From assembly GCA_030765065.1 (NCBI GenBank), contig CM060984.1, positions 105,629,488 to 105,693,487 of the forward strand: a DNA stretch of 64,000 nucleotides. Direction: 5' to 3'. Origin of the DNA: Deroplatys truncata (Eukaryota > Arthropoda > Insecta > Mantodea > Mantidae). The notes under the pieces were generated by a model that saw only the letters and a program-made list of their open reading frames with translations, searched no databases and was not told the DNA's origin. Of this stretch, positions 1 to 11,382 are shown piece after piece; the first letter of the stretch is position 1; every line of letters starts with the position of its first letter. The translations under genes and the position numbers were made by a program.

Positions 1-1300
1 ATTCAACCTTTTGTATAATTAACTTTACCATACTTGAGAATTTTCATAGCTCTGTTACGCGTAACCTGCAAATTGATATCCGAAGTGTGCCGTACAAATA
101 CTTTCGACGAACTGATGGGAATGCGACGTGTAGTGTACAAAGAACTTTGATGAACTGACGGGGTCTACCTCTAACCTAATCTTTTTATACTCATTCACCC
201 AGATATGCCTAAAGATTATAACTGAACTGCAATTGGCTAATAAAACGCGCCAACATTAGCGTCTATTTTAATATCCAATGAAAATTATGAATACATATGC
301 TCTAGGGAAACGTTCCAGAAGATTCTCAAGGAAAAAACGTGCCAACATTACGTAACTTCCTCGTTCCCAATAATAATAAACAGCTCACCCCCTCGCTGCA
401 TTATTGCGCGCTATTATTGTCAGTTTCAGTAAGGCAGTATAAACTTACTTCCCAACAATAATTACAATCAATAAACATCTCAAATCAATGTCACATAAAA
501 ATGCAAATATTCATACTATAATCACTCTTTACATGTAAATAATTTGTGATACCAATTACTGCATCAATCTTCCAGTTGTGTAAGATTTCATTAACTTAAA
601 AATTCAGTGTGATAAGTATAGACTAAAACATATAGACTACACTGTATTGAAAGCACGTACGGTCTATCTGCGTGCGAAGTATGAGTCTCAGTATGTAACA
701 TGTTTAAGACAATAAATACACCACTCTGCTCTACTCTACTCTACTCTATTCTACAAAAAATGTAAACAACAGAGATCAGGGGTCACTTAGGCAGATAAAA
801 CACGTCTGATGAGTCTGTCTGTAAACGCCAATAAACTGTACGAGGAATGGGGTGATTACTTACCTCCGACGTCCCTGCATTTTGCCCAGTGACAGTTGAA
901 CCTTATTTTCTTCCGTCCTGGCTTTAATGCTCAGAAATTTCTATGCCTGATCACAACTAAATCGGTAGTCAGACGTCCGTTGTACCTAAGTTAATGGAGG
1001 ACACAGGTTTTTGGCCAAAATTTGTCAGAAATTCAAAATTTAGTTTGCTGCATGTAGTATGAATTTGATTTGTCTAAAATTTTCTCGGCGAGTTCTTTAT
1101 ATTGCACATTTAAATGCATTTTTGTATTTTCTCAACTACATTATTACGATTTATGAGTGGTGTTTACGAAGCCGTTATCATATGATTGACGTAATATCTG
1201 GCACAAATAAGTTGCTTAAAAAATTGGGGTCAGATTTTTAATGTAATCTAAATATTGATCATATAAAGCCGATTTAAAATTTGAAAAAATTAAAAAAAAA
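1..1300. other. No gene recognised; AT-rich DNA
   Basis: Only short open frames without recognisable motifs are present. Apart from a small CTACT pentamer repeat near 725-754, I see no transposon terminus, tRNA-like box or coding signal. It ends in an A-run that borders the first family A copy. Confidence 0.6.
725..754. repeat. Imperfect CTACT pentanucleotide repeat
   Basis: About six units of CTACT or a one-base variant run in tandem. It is a short simple repeat with no obvious link to a neighbouring element. Confidence 0.75.
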
Positions 1301-2109
1301 ATCTGATGTGTTCCACTCAAATGACTTTCACCTCTCTTGTACGAACTATGTTTACAAACGCTTATTCTCCAACTACTTCACGTTAATCGAGATAAATATT
1401 TGCAGAAACTATCTTATTGCTAATTTTCTTGTAGGTGCAAGGGGAATATGACAGGCTTTAATCGATAGTCAAATCTTTTAAGAGCTGGTTGCTATGTGGA
1501 GCATTCTATTCTCTTTGCATGTCCAGGACATAAAGAAGGAAAAAAGAATTCCCGTTTGAGAAACAGTTTAAGTACTGGAAAATTCAAATAAATAACAAGA
1601 AATATCTCGGAAATGGTTTAGTTGACAAAAAATGTATATGACATAAATTATATGGTTTAACGACATCTACATTTTTTAAAGTATAATTTTGTCTATCTCT
1701 TACAGTTTATCACTGATGCAAAAGTTATTCCGAATAAAGAGAACTTTTGGGAGATTCCCAGAAAATTCAAGATATACATTTCATTTGCCATAAAAATATC
1801 TTAAACACATAATATTTTAATCAAAACGTTCCATGTAAAGGATAGTCCGGTGTGCGGGAGTTTACTTGAAAACGTTGTGTTCGCATCCCTGGCATATACT
1901 AAAGTCAATACCAAGTATGCTATTTATTCGACTTTTCGTTTTTGAGTTATGCTGTTCACAGACACTCGCAGACACACACGGACATGTTTCCAAAATGCTT
2001 TATTTGGATTCTGGGCACCTCAAAACATATATTTCCGGGAAATCTCGGTATAGAATTTTTGGGTGGAATGCAATAATTCCTTTACTTACTATACGTAGTA
2101 GAGAAAGTA
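1301..2109 (-). mobile_element. Family A element, copy 1 (near full length)
   Basis: It starts after an A-run with ATCTGATGTG and ends with GTAGTAGAGAAAGT, which is the reverse complement of the family's two termini. The middle carries the hallmark segments found in all copies: the antisense of 'gagatagacaaaattttac', a short ACAC tract near 1960-1985, and a block reading 'gggtggaatg' near the end. The open frame over 1866-2138 is part of the repeat and not a gene. Confidence 0.8.
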
Positions 2110-2124
2110 AACAAGAAATAGAGA

Positions 2125-2395
2125 TGTTAACTAAATGAAACCAAGTTTTATTAACTCGCCCACATATTGGACATACTTCTAAAACACACAAACATCTTCT
2201 CAACTGTGACCCTTCTCCTATGTGCGACCTCTGCAGATCTAACTTCACTGTTCATCACATCGCTTACAGCTTGCCGTCGCTATGTACAGCACGGAGAAAT
2301 ATGTGACATTCCCAACAGCCTATCAGACAAGCTAAACTTTAAACTTCATGAAATCGAAAAAATTGCACAATAATGTATAGCACACTTATCTAGTA
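2125..2395 (+). pseudogene. 3' end of a non-LTR retrotransposon ORF2 (C-terminal zinc-knuckle region)
   Basis: One frame from about 2140 reads a stretch like LTRPHIGHTSKTHKHLLN, then PMCDLCRSNFTVHHIAY. This is the pattern after the RNase H domain of jockey/I-type LINE proteins (leucine-threonine-arginine-x-x-x-GHT, then C-x2-C and a following HHI). The last cysteine of the knuckle appears replaced, and stops and frame changes follow. The element is heavily 5'-truncated. The A/T-rich sequence to about 2640 may be its 3' untranslated region. Clade is uncertain. Confidence 0.7.
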
Positions 2396-2745
2396 AATTT
2401 AATGTTAAAAGTATTGACACTGTTTCAAAATATTGTATTTCCCAATGTAATTTTGTCTTAATTCTAAAGACTTCTGCCACAAGGAAGAAGTCTAGAGTCA
2501 GGACACTTAAAGAGGTCGGTATTTCATTTTACAAATTAAACTTTAAATTAAAACAAATTACAAAAATTATATTAAACTTTTCTAAAGTTACTGCAATTAA
2601 TTTATGTTTACCTTTGTAGAACATGATGCTTTGAATGGCTGTAAATTATAGACGTGTGAGGGGCATTCAAAAAGCTTTGAGAGTGTCATCTTATAGCTCA
2701 AAAACTTATCCTCACAATCAATGCTTCAAAGTAGTCTCCATCTTT

Positions 2746-3547
2746 CTACACAGAGTTGTGCAACCACTTGTCAAAAGCACTACGATACTCAGACTGATGT
2801 ATTGTCAACAGAGCTGAGCTTAAAGCCTGAGCAAGGTCCTGGGTTGGTTTAAAAGGTTTTCCAGCAATGCAAGATTTCATTCGAGGAAACAGCCAGAAGT
2901 CGCACGGTGCAAGGTCAGGACTGTAGGGTGAATGGTCAAGCAACTGGACTTAGCGGCTTGCAGGTTCCTCAAATTTGCCGCTGTTCTATGAGGAGACGCA
3001 CTGTCACGCAAAAGCAACAGCCTTGTAGTTCCCGTCCTTGGACGCCGCTGCTTCAGCTCTTCAAATGAAGGATTCAAAACATAAGAGCCACAGTATTCTC
3101 CATCAATTGTCATTCCATCAGGCATGCAGTCAACCACTAATGGTCTTTCATAGCTGAAGAACACGGTTCAATACGGTTCGCTTCCGAGAACGAAAATCTT
3201 GTCGAAGAACGGCTGGTCTTGGACCATTCTCATTTACCCAGATACAATTCTGTGCTTTGTTTGGTGCGGTATAATAATAAAACCAACTTTTGTCACCAGT
3301 ATATACATCTGTCAAACGTTTAGGATCATAAGATGGAAACATGCTCAGCAGTTTTCTTGCGCAATCCTTCTTCTTCTTCTCTGCATTGATTAGCGAATGC
3401 GGAACCCCTTCTGCATAGATTTTTCGCGGCATTAAATGTTCAAGGAGTATACAGTCAATGCTGTCAACACTGATACTGACTTCCATAACATGTCGTTTTC
3501 CTCCACCAAGTTCCTGACTCTTTGAAGTTGCAGAAGTTTGTTGCTTC
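2746..3547 (-). pseudogene. Mariner transposase, central and catalytic part (decayed)
   Basis: Read on the minus strand, the first block (3547 to about 3150) carries a region like PRKIYAEGVPHSL and then the first-aspartate motif TGDKSWFYYY. A second frame holds the GxxTIxGEYC stretch and LLLRDSASPHRTA, where the second catalytic aspartate lies. A third frame ends with HSPYSPDLAPCDFWLF, the motif with the third aspartate of the DD34D triad. At least two frameshifts separate these blocks. The protein acted in cut-and-paste transposition and is no longer encoded intact. Confidence 0.88.
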
Positions 3548-3710
3548 ATGTATGGAAAGCCGATTTGATGAAGTTATTTTTACTTTCCCTACTACGTATA
3601 GTAAGTAGGGGAAGTATTGCATTCCACCCAAAAATTCGATACCGAGATTTCACCGGAAATACATGTTTTGAGACCTCCTGAATCCAAAAAAAGCATTTTT
3701 GGAAACATGT

Positions 3711-3730
3711 CCGTGTGCGTGTCTGTGTCT

Positions 3731-3762
<32 letters not shown>

Positions 3763-3791
3763 CTGTCTGTCTGTGTGTGTGTGTGTGTCTG
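3711..3791. repeat. (GT)n/(GTCT)n microsatellite inside family A
   Basis: About 80 bases of GTGT interspersed with CTGT. The equivalent tract occurs at the same internal position in most family A copies, for example 4387-4459, 9866-9895 and 62101-62145. It therefore belongs to the element and varies in length. Confidence 0.9.
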
Positions 3792-4257
3792 TGAACAGCA
3801 TAACTCAAAAACTAACAGTCGGATAAACACCAAACTTGGTATTTACGTTCAGTATCTTCCAGAGATGCGACACAAAGATTTTCAAGAAAATCCCCCCACC
3901 CCAGACTACCCTTTACATGGAAAATTTTTCGAAAATTTTAATTTTCTCAAAAATGGCTTTAACGATTTTGATGAAAATATCATATGTTTAACATAATGTC
4001 ATGAGAAATGAAATGTATATCTCGAAATTTCTGGGAATATCTCCAAAAGTATTCTTCATTATGAACGACTTTTGCATAACTGGTAAACCATAAGAGATAG
4101 ACAAAATTTTACTGCACAAAAAATGTAGATCGCGTTAAAATACACAACTTATATCCTATACATTTTTTTGTTGATTGAACCGTTTTCGAGATATTGCTTG
4201 TTATTTCCTTAAATTTTCCAATACTTTTACATTTTCTCAAATTCGTTATTCATTTTT

Positions 4258-5151
4258 ACTTTCTCTACTACGTATAGTAAGTAGGGGAAGTATTGCATTC
4301 CACCCAAAAATTCGATACCGAGATTTCACCGGAAATACACGTTTTGAGACCTCCTGAATCCAAAAAAAGCATTTTTAGAAACATGTCCGTGTGTGTGTCT
4401 GTGTGTGTGTGTGTCTGTGTGTGTGTGTGTCTGTGTGTGTGTCTGTGTGTGTGTCTGTGAACAGCATAACTCAAAAACGAACAATCGGATAAGCACCAAA
4501 CTTGGTATTTAGGTTCAGTATCTTCCAGAGATGCGACACGAAGGTTTTCAAGAAAATCCCCCCACCCCAGACTACCCTTTACATGGAACATTTTTCGAAA
4601 ATTTTAATTTTCTCAAAAACGGCTCTAACGATTTTGATTAAAATATCATATGTTTAAGATATTGTCATGACAAATAAAATGTATATCTCGAATTTTCTGG
4701 GAATGTCTCCAAAAGTATTCTTCATTATGAACGACTTTTTCATAACTGGTAAACCATAAGAGATAGACAAAATTTTACTACACAAAAAATGTAGATCGCG
4801 TTAAAATACACAATTTATGTCATATACATTTCTTTTGTTGAGTGAACCGTTTGCGAGATATTGCTTGTTATTCCCTTAAATTTTCCAATACTTATACTTT
4901 TTCTCAAATTCGTTATTCATTTTTTTTATGTTCTGGACATGCAAAGAGAATGGAATGCCCCACATAGCAACCAGCGTTAAAATATTTGACTATCGCTTAA
5001 AAGCTACCATATTCCCCTTGCATCTACAAGAAAATTATCAATAAGATTGACATTTCGATATCTCGATTAACATGAAGCATATGGAGAATAGGCGTTTGTA
5101 AAATTAGGTGGTACAAAAGTAGAGAAAGTTATGTGAGTGTAACACATCAGA
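4258..5151 (+). mobile_element. Family A element, copy 3 (inner, complete)
   Basis: A complete copy of about 894 bp inserted into the internal poly-T of copy 2. It starts ACTTTCTCTACTACGTATAG, has a (GT)n-rich tract at about 4387-4459, and ends ACACATCAGA followed by seven T. The T-run occurs on both sides, as expected for a target-site duplication of about five T. On the minus strand, 4268-4591 is an open frame of 107 codons rich in His-Thr from the GT tract. It is probably not a gene. Confidence 0.88.
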
Positions 5152-6407
5152 TTTTTTTATGTCCTGGACATGCAAAGAGAATGGAATGCGCCACATAGCA
5201 ACCAGCGATAAAATATTTGACTATCGCTTAAAAGCTACCATATTCCCCTTGCATCTACAAGAAAATTACAAATGAGATTGACATCTCGATATCTAGATTA
5301 ATATGAAGCATATGGAGAATAGGCGTTTGTAAAAATAGATTGTACAAGGGTAGAAAAAGTCATGTGAGTGTAACACATCAGATTTTGTTGTATTATAGTT
5401 CATATGGAAAGTCAGTTTGAAGATGATGCATTATATTTCAACTGTTGGGAACCGAACTTGTAGCAGTTGTTTGCAACCGCACGTATGGTACCCGGTTTCC
5501 GGTAGCCTTCACCCCAAATGTACTTTCAGGTGGCCTTTGCACCAAGTTTAAAAAAATATCAGCTTTGTAATTTGATAGTTTCTTTAGATATTTTATATTT
5601 ATGTTTGCCTCGGCTGCGTCAGTATTATTGTTAGAGACACTTTTCTCTTAGCAGGGTTGTGGTGCAACAAGAATGTAGGCTTACACAGATTTTAAGGTTT
5701 AATTCACTCCTTTTTATTAATCCTTGACGCAAATTAAATAGTACTTCACTGATATCGAGAGCTGTCAGGTTGTTTTATTTAATACTTGCACCTTTTATTT
5801 AACACGTATACTTATTTTTCGTCTCACAGGAATACAACTTATATTTCTTGAGGACGCACAAGCAACACATCCAGTTATGAGCACTGTCTGCAGGCAACAC
5901 ATCTGGTTATGAGCACTGTTTGGAGGCAACTGAATTGATTTCAACCGTCTAAACTTGTAAATTTCTGTATTTCAAGTCTCTGTTTGGCTAATCCTAGTCC
6001 AATAGAACACCTTCATTTAACTAAAGCTTTTTCTGGATGTTGATTGGCTATTTTTAAACTGTACCAAAATTTACATTATTGCTGTTCTAATAATGACTAG
6101 TAGCATTTATTAAACTTTCTTACTCATTATTGCCTCAAGGTTACCTCATTCTTATCTCCTTGTTAGCAACTTTTGACCTATTTCTCACAGCTCCTACATT
6201 ATTAAATTACGTAATGCATTTACATAACATTATTGAACATGTTTACAATAATATAAGCATATGCAATGGCTGTTACATACATTTTACAAATTATTACATA
6301 CACACATTGCTTCAAGGCGGGCTGTTATTGAATTTATATATGATATAATTTGACTGAAATCATTTAAGTGTTAAAAATACTGCCTTAAAGTGTTCTTTCG
6401 TTCACAA

Positions 6408-6600
6408 CTTCCCAAGGCCGGCCAGAATGAGGGTTTGTTTTCAAAGTCTCTCGCCTTCTTCAAATGATTGAATCCCATCTTGCAATGGTATCAAATGAAC
6501 ACACTTGGTCACCATAAACAGTTAATAAGTCCTCATGAATTTGTTTTTCTTTTTTTTGGGGGGGGGGAACTCCTTCATTAGTCTATAGCGTGTGAAAATG
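6408..6600 (-). pseudogene. Mariner transposase N-terminal DNA-binding region (decayed)
   Basis: On the minus strand from about 6543 the translation runs IHEDLLTVYGDQVCSFDTIARW and, after a stop, RRETLKTNPHSGRP. This matches the layout of the mariner paired-like helix-turn-helix followed by the GRP linker. Coding similarity stops just after GRP, where family B material begins. The following residues are found again near 3540, about 2.9 kb away. Confidence 0.7.
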
Positions 6601-7005
6601 TAGAACCTAATGTTCTTTTTAGAATTATACATGATGTTTCACCAGCTATTGACACAAGGCTGAACTCAACAGACTGTACCATTATGAATACTCAAATTTA
6701 AACTCGCTATTTTGATAGCTTAAGACCAATTGTTACCAGCAGTATTAGTTACATTTTTGTAACCATTACTCTCCAACAATGGATTATGCTGGTTGCAAAT
6801 TTTTTTGAATGCCCCTCGTAATCCTTATCTCATGCAGCAGCTTTAGAACTTGCTTCTCATTTAGAGCATATTGATGAAATTCGGAATAACTCGTATCATG
6901 ATTTGTTTTACCGGAAGTTCACTTTCCACGGATTTTATCTGAAGTATGGTTCTTTCGTCTGTATATAAGTTTTTCATTAACGAAAACACTCTTTCTATAT
7001 GCTGA

Positions 7006-7990
7006 GGCAGTATTTTTAACACTTAAATAATTTTAGTCTAATTATATAATATGTAAATTCAATAACAGCCCGTCTTAAAGCAATATGTGTATGTAACAAT
7101 ATATACAAAATGTATGTAACAGTCATTGTATATGTTTGTATTATTGTATCCAAGTGTAATAATGTTATGTGAATATATTACGTAATTTAATAATGTAGGA
7201 GCTGTGAGAATAATAGGTTAAAAGTTGCTAACAATGAGGTAACAATGAGTTATCCGTGAGGCAATAATGAATTTGAAGGTTTAAATGATACTAGTCATTA
7301 TTGGGGCAACGATAATGAAAATTTTGAGACAGTTTAAAAATAGCCAATCAACAACCAGAAAAAGCTTTAGTTAAATGAAGGTATTCTATTGGATTAGGAA
7401 TAGCCAAACATAGACTTGAAATACAGAAATTTACAAGTTTATGCGGTTGAAATCAGTTCAGTTACCTGCAGACTGTGATTGTAACCAGACGAAAAAAGTG
7501 TCCTGTAGAGATTTAATACGTATTCTGTGAGACGAAAAATAAGTTTACGTGTTAAAAAGTACAAGCAATTAATAAAAGAATCTCACATCTCTCTATATCA
7601 GTCAAGTGTTATTTTAATCGTATCAAGTATTAATAAAAGGAGTGAAGTCAAATTATAATCTGTGTAAGCCACCATTCTTGTCGCACCACAACCCTGCTAA
7701 GAGAAACGTGTCTCTAACAATAATACTGACGCAGCCGAGGCAAACACAAATATATAATATTTAATGAAACAGTCAAATTACAAAGCTAATATTTTTTTTT
7801 TAAACTTGGGAAAGGCCACCTGAAAGTATATTTGGGGCGAAGGCTATCGGAAACTGTTTACTATATGTGCGGTTGCAACTACTTCAAGTGTTAGGTTCCC
7901 CAACAGTTGTACTATAATACAATTCCTTCAATACAACAGAATTATCTTCTTCAATGAGCCATACTGAAAGGCATGGAGAACATAAACTGT
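7006..7990 (+). mobile_element. Family B element, copy B2
   Basis: It begins GGCAGTATTTTTAACACT, which contains a near-perfect short hairpin (AGTGTT-TTT-AACACT in copy B3). It continues with the blocks shared with B1 in inverted orientation and ends beyond 'ggttccccaacagttg' at about 7990. Together with B1 it forms an inverted pair around a spacer of about 0.6 kb holding the mariner 5' end. There is no recognisable coding capacity. Confidence 0.7.
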
Positions 7991-8489
7991 ACTATTTTTT
8001 AGTAAAATAGGCGCTGCGTATTTGCTTTTTCAGTTGGTAAATCTAAATTTAAACAGTTATCAAGATGACGAAGATAATTTTAAAGTAAAAGACAATAGAT
8101 ATTACAAAAATGATTTAACGTAAATCTTAGAAGATTCACTAACAAAATTCTGCTTGTAACCTAAAACCAGAAAAATAGGGGGCAATTGGGCGTCACGTCG
8201 CAAAAAACGAAATCGGAACAGGTGGCAACCCTATTTATTGTTGAAGCGACATTAAAAAAATGAAAGAAAGAGAAAAAACAACAAAAAATTAAGAGGGAGG
8301 GAACTAAAAGCTTATTAAGTTAAAAACTTCGATGCTAAGGAAGTTTTTTTTAATGTTCCATTTAATATCGCCTTTAGAATCTAGGATACATTTGCGGATT
8401 TTTACCTTTGCAACAATAATTGCTCATTAGCAATGATGTTTATTCGCTTATAGTAGTGTTAGTCTTTGGGTTGGTAGTATTTTGTTGTT
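7991..8489. other. No gene recognised
   Basis: AT-rich sequence with no transposon end, coding motif or RNA gene that I can identify. Confidence 0.5.
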
Positions 8490-8600
8490 TCACTCACAGT
8501 TCCATACTATAGGGAGGGTGGGGAATAATAATGGTTAAAAATAAATCCCCACCCTCCAGCTGGAAATCGAACCCGGGAACTCTGGATTTGGAGCTTAGCA
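8490..8600 (-). mobile_element. SINE family H head fragment
   Basis: The minus strand reads a tRNA B-box-like GGGTTCGATTTCC followed by a G-rich segment and the antisense of 'cactcac'. The same order occurs in the H copies at 14468-14722 and 50164-50440. Only the tRNA-like end is present. Confidence 0.5.
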
Positions 8601-9739
8601 TAAGGAATTCTTAATAAACAAAATATAAAAACCTGGGTTTATGTGCAATATTCGTTTCGGAATGAGGATTTTTGAGTTTCCAAAGTAATTTGCTATTGCC
8701 TTAAATACCTTAAAATGTGTTTTAAATATCTTTAAAACTGCATAACCAGTAGGACTGAAATGTTGCACTGTAGGTTTCCCTTTATTCCTCTTGCATGATT
8801 CATTGCATCAAAATGCCCAAGCTAGAAAACTCGGTGGTGTTTCCCAGTAAAGGAATGAATAAAGCATAACAGAGCCCATGAAACTGGAGGTACATTGCCT
8901 AAAGTAAACTGTATTTTTAAACTCCAAGGGCGCGTTCAAACCATGCAACAGGCGTTGGCTCTGCGCTTTCACACACGTTCTGCAAATGTGTGGCGGGCAG
9001 CAATGATTGTATAGGTGGTGTATTATGAATCCCTTTACAAATATCCTTTTCTGGCCATATGGCTGTGACGTCAGCTCATATTTTTCTGTATAACTTACGT
9101 ACAAAACGGCAATAGTAACGTTAGCAAACTGCACGTCAATGTCCTGCAGCCATGTTGTGAGAAGAGCATAAACTCGACATCTGGAATGAACAGCGGTAAA
9201 ACATGACAGTCAGTACTATAGTAAGTAGGTAAGTTTGAACCATTACCACCGGTGTGTGATGCAAATGACAGCTAAACAGTAATACGCTTCCGCATTGTTC
9301 TCTCATCTGTTCTTCTCAAATCATCACAAAGTAATGTACAAATCAAGATGTTTAATGGTACAAATAGGTGAAATTGTAAATCTTGCAATCCAAAAGTTTT
9401 CAACATTTGGCACACATTTTTTCCTCAATTATAAACGTGTTTTAAATTCCATGCAGATATATTTAAAATTTTTTGATAAACAATTATATATTACTTTAAT
9501 TATGCTAATTATTCAAATGTTCTATATGATGCAGAAATCGAAAATGAAAGCACTACCACATTATTTAAATAGTAATGTACAAAACTGACATATATAACAT
9601 TTCATTACTCGGACTGTCTCAGAAAAAAAACTTTAAGCCTTAAAATATAATTTTTAAACAATTCATCCTCAGTGGCCAAATTAATTAATCGTATCCGAAG
9701 CAATTTAAAAGTTTAGCAAAAGCCATACGCCAGTTTTTT
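8601..9739. other. No gene recognised; two unassigned open frames
   Basis: Open frames of 108 codons (8808-9134, minus) and 97 codons (9295-9588, plus) occur here. Neither shows a domain, signal peptide or repeat that I recognise, and their composition follows the AT-rich background. I read both as chance frames. Confidence 0.45.
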
Positions 9740-10634
9740 ACTTTCACTACTACGTATAGTAAGTAGGGGAAGTATTGTATTCCACCCAAAAATTTGATAC
9801 GAGATTTCACCGGAAATACACGTTTTGAGATCCCCTGAATCCAAAAAACATTTTTGGAAACATGTCCGTGTGTGTGTCTGTGTGTCTATCTGTGAACAAC
9901 ATAACTCAGAAACGAACGTCAGATAAACACCAAACTTGGTGTTTAGGTTCAGTATCTTCCAGAGATGCGACACAAACGTTTTCAAGAAAATCCCTCTACC
10001 CCAGATTACCCTTTACATGGAAGAGTTTTTGAAAATTTTAATTTTCTCTAAAATGGCTCTAACGATTTTGATTAAAATATCATATTTTTAAGATATTTTC
10101 ATGACAAATAAAATGTATATCTTGAATTTTCTGGGAATGTCTCCAAAAGTATTCTTCATTGTGAACGACTTTTGAATAACTGGTAAACCATAAGAGATAG
10201 ACAAAATTTTACTGCACCAAAAATATAAATCGCGTTAAAATACACAATTTATGTCATATACATTATTTTTGTTGAGTGAACCATTTTCGAGATATTGCTT
10301 GTTATTCCTTTAAATTTTTCAATACTTATTTTCTCAAATGGGAATTCGTTATTCATTTTTTTGTCTTGGATATGCAAAGAGTATTAATCTGTGGCAAAGG
10401 GAATGGTGCTGCACCTAGCAACCAGCTATTCAGAGATATATATGTGCTTAAAGGCTACTGTATTTCTATATTGCCCTTGTAAATATATATTACCCTTACA
10501 TCTACAAGAAACTTAGCAATAAGATAGAGTCTGCAAATGTTTATCTCGATTAGCATGAAGTAGATGGAGAATAAGCGTTTGTAAAAATAGTTTGTACAAG
10601 AGTAGTGAAAGTCATGTGAGTGTAACACATCAGA
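9740..10634 (+). mobile_element. Family A element, copy 4 (complete)
   Basis: It starts ACTTTCACTACTACGTATAG after six T and ends ACACATCAGA followed by eight T, for a length of 895 bp. Internal order matches copy 3 block for block: 'ccacccaaaaatttgatac', a short GT tract, 'gagatagacaaaattttac', 'gagatattgcttgttatt' and a modified 'tatgcaaagag'. Confidence 0.88.
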
Positions 10635-11328
10635 TTTTTTTAAATTCATTCTCTCTGAGCTTGTGCTGAAAATTTGAGCAAGATTAGTTACAAACTGTAT
10701 AGAACATTTTAATGCGCAAAAGTGTAAGAAAAACAAAAGTTGAGTAAAACGCATTGGAAATAAATACAGACCATTAGACCGTTTGCTCTCGGGCATTTAA
10801 ATGGTCACATGTTGAAACTTTTAAACGGCTCTGAGAGCATAAGCATTGGTATGTACTTGAAGCCAAAGATTCAAAATAATTTTGGACATAAAACTCTTTT
10901 TTAATTTTTTTCAAAATTTTGACCAAATTTCAGCTATGGGTACCCTTAACCACATAACCAATTCTACTATGCTAAAATATGTCCTATTTCGTTGTTTAGA
11001 CTTGCCTGTTCCAGTCTTCTGTTAAGTCCGCCGTAACCTAGCTCATCCAATCGAACTTCATTCTCTTTCCGTACTGTATGGTTTGTTTAGGACATCTCCC
11101 GATATTCCTTATAGATACCCAGACCTAAGATTTCAGCATCTATACGCCTATTGTGATTCTGGAAATCTCCGGAAGGAAAGGGTGAAGCGAAGCAAAAGAC
11201 GCAGAAGGCAACCAGATTTAGGGCAGCAGGTTGTCTTTGAAATATTGAAGAAATAGATTTTTACACTTTCTTTTAGCTATACTTTGTCATCTCTTTGTCA
11301 CTGTGGTAGGGGTTTAAGGGGTAATTAT

Positions 11329-11382
<54 letters not shown>

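Larger units (their letters stand above)
3582..5382 (+). mobile_element. Family A element, copy 2 (outer), holding copy 3
   Basis: The first part 3582-4257 begins ACTTTCCCTACTACG and stops at the poly-T after 'cgttattca'. The remainder 5159-5382 resumes at 'atgtcctggacatg' and runs to ACACATCAGA. Together they give about 900 bp, the family length. The apparent duplicated tail at 5159-5382 is therefore the end of the outer copy. T-rich sequence borders both ends (ATTTT at each side). Confidence 0.85.
3548..6407 (-). mobile_element. Family B element, copy B1, interrupted by family A
   Basis: The segment 5383-6407 is an inverted copy of 7006-7990 and also matches 28143-29040 reversed. Shared blocks include 'cctcggctgcgtcagtatta', 'cttagcagggttgtg' and the end 'agtgttaaaaatactgcc'. 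The short piece 3548-3581 resembles the minisatellite unit found at the other end of this family, so the A copies at 3582-5382 sit inside B1. The whole lies inside a mariner. No protein motif is seen and the superfamily is unknown. Confidence 0.65.
2655..6820 (-). mobile_element. Mariner-like transposon split by nested insertions
   Basis: Inverted terminal repeats pair across this span: GAGGGGCATTCAAAAAG near 2658 and its inverse TTTTTTTGAATGCCCCTC near 6802-6818, the latter followed by the TA expected of mariner target sites. Transposase remnants lie inward of each end: catalytic domain at 2746-3547, DNA-binding domain at about 6408-6600. Subtracting the insertion (about 3548-6407) leaves about 1.3 kb, the usual mariner length. 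Many frameshifts show that it is dead. Confidence 0.75.

Noticed and set aside
3549-3833. Minus-strand frame rich in His-Thr
   Set aside because: It arises from a GT microsatellite inside a family A element and overlaps frames on both strands.
5159-5382. Tandem duplication of the family A tail
   Set aside because: It is the end of the outer copy resuming after the inner insertion.
8808-9134. A 108-codon minus-strand open frame
   Set aside because: No domain, no splice-like context that I can support, and the length is expected by chance in 64 kb on six frames.
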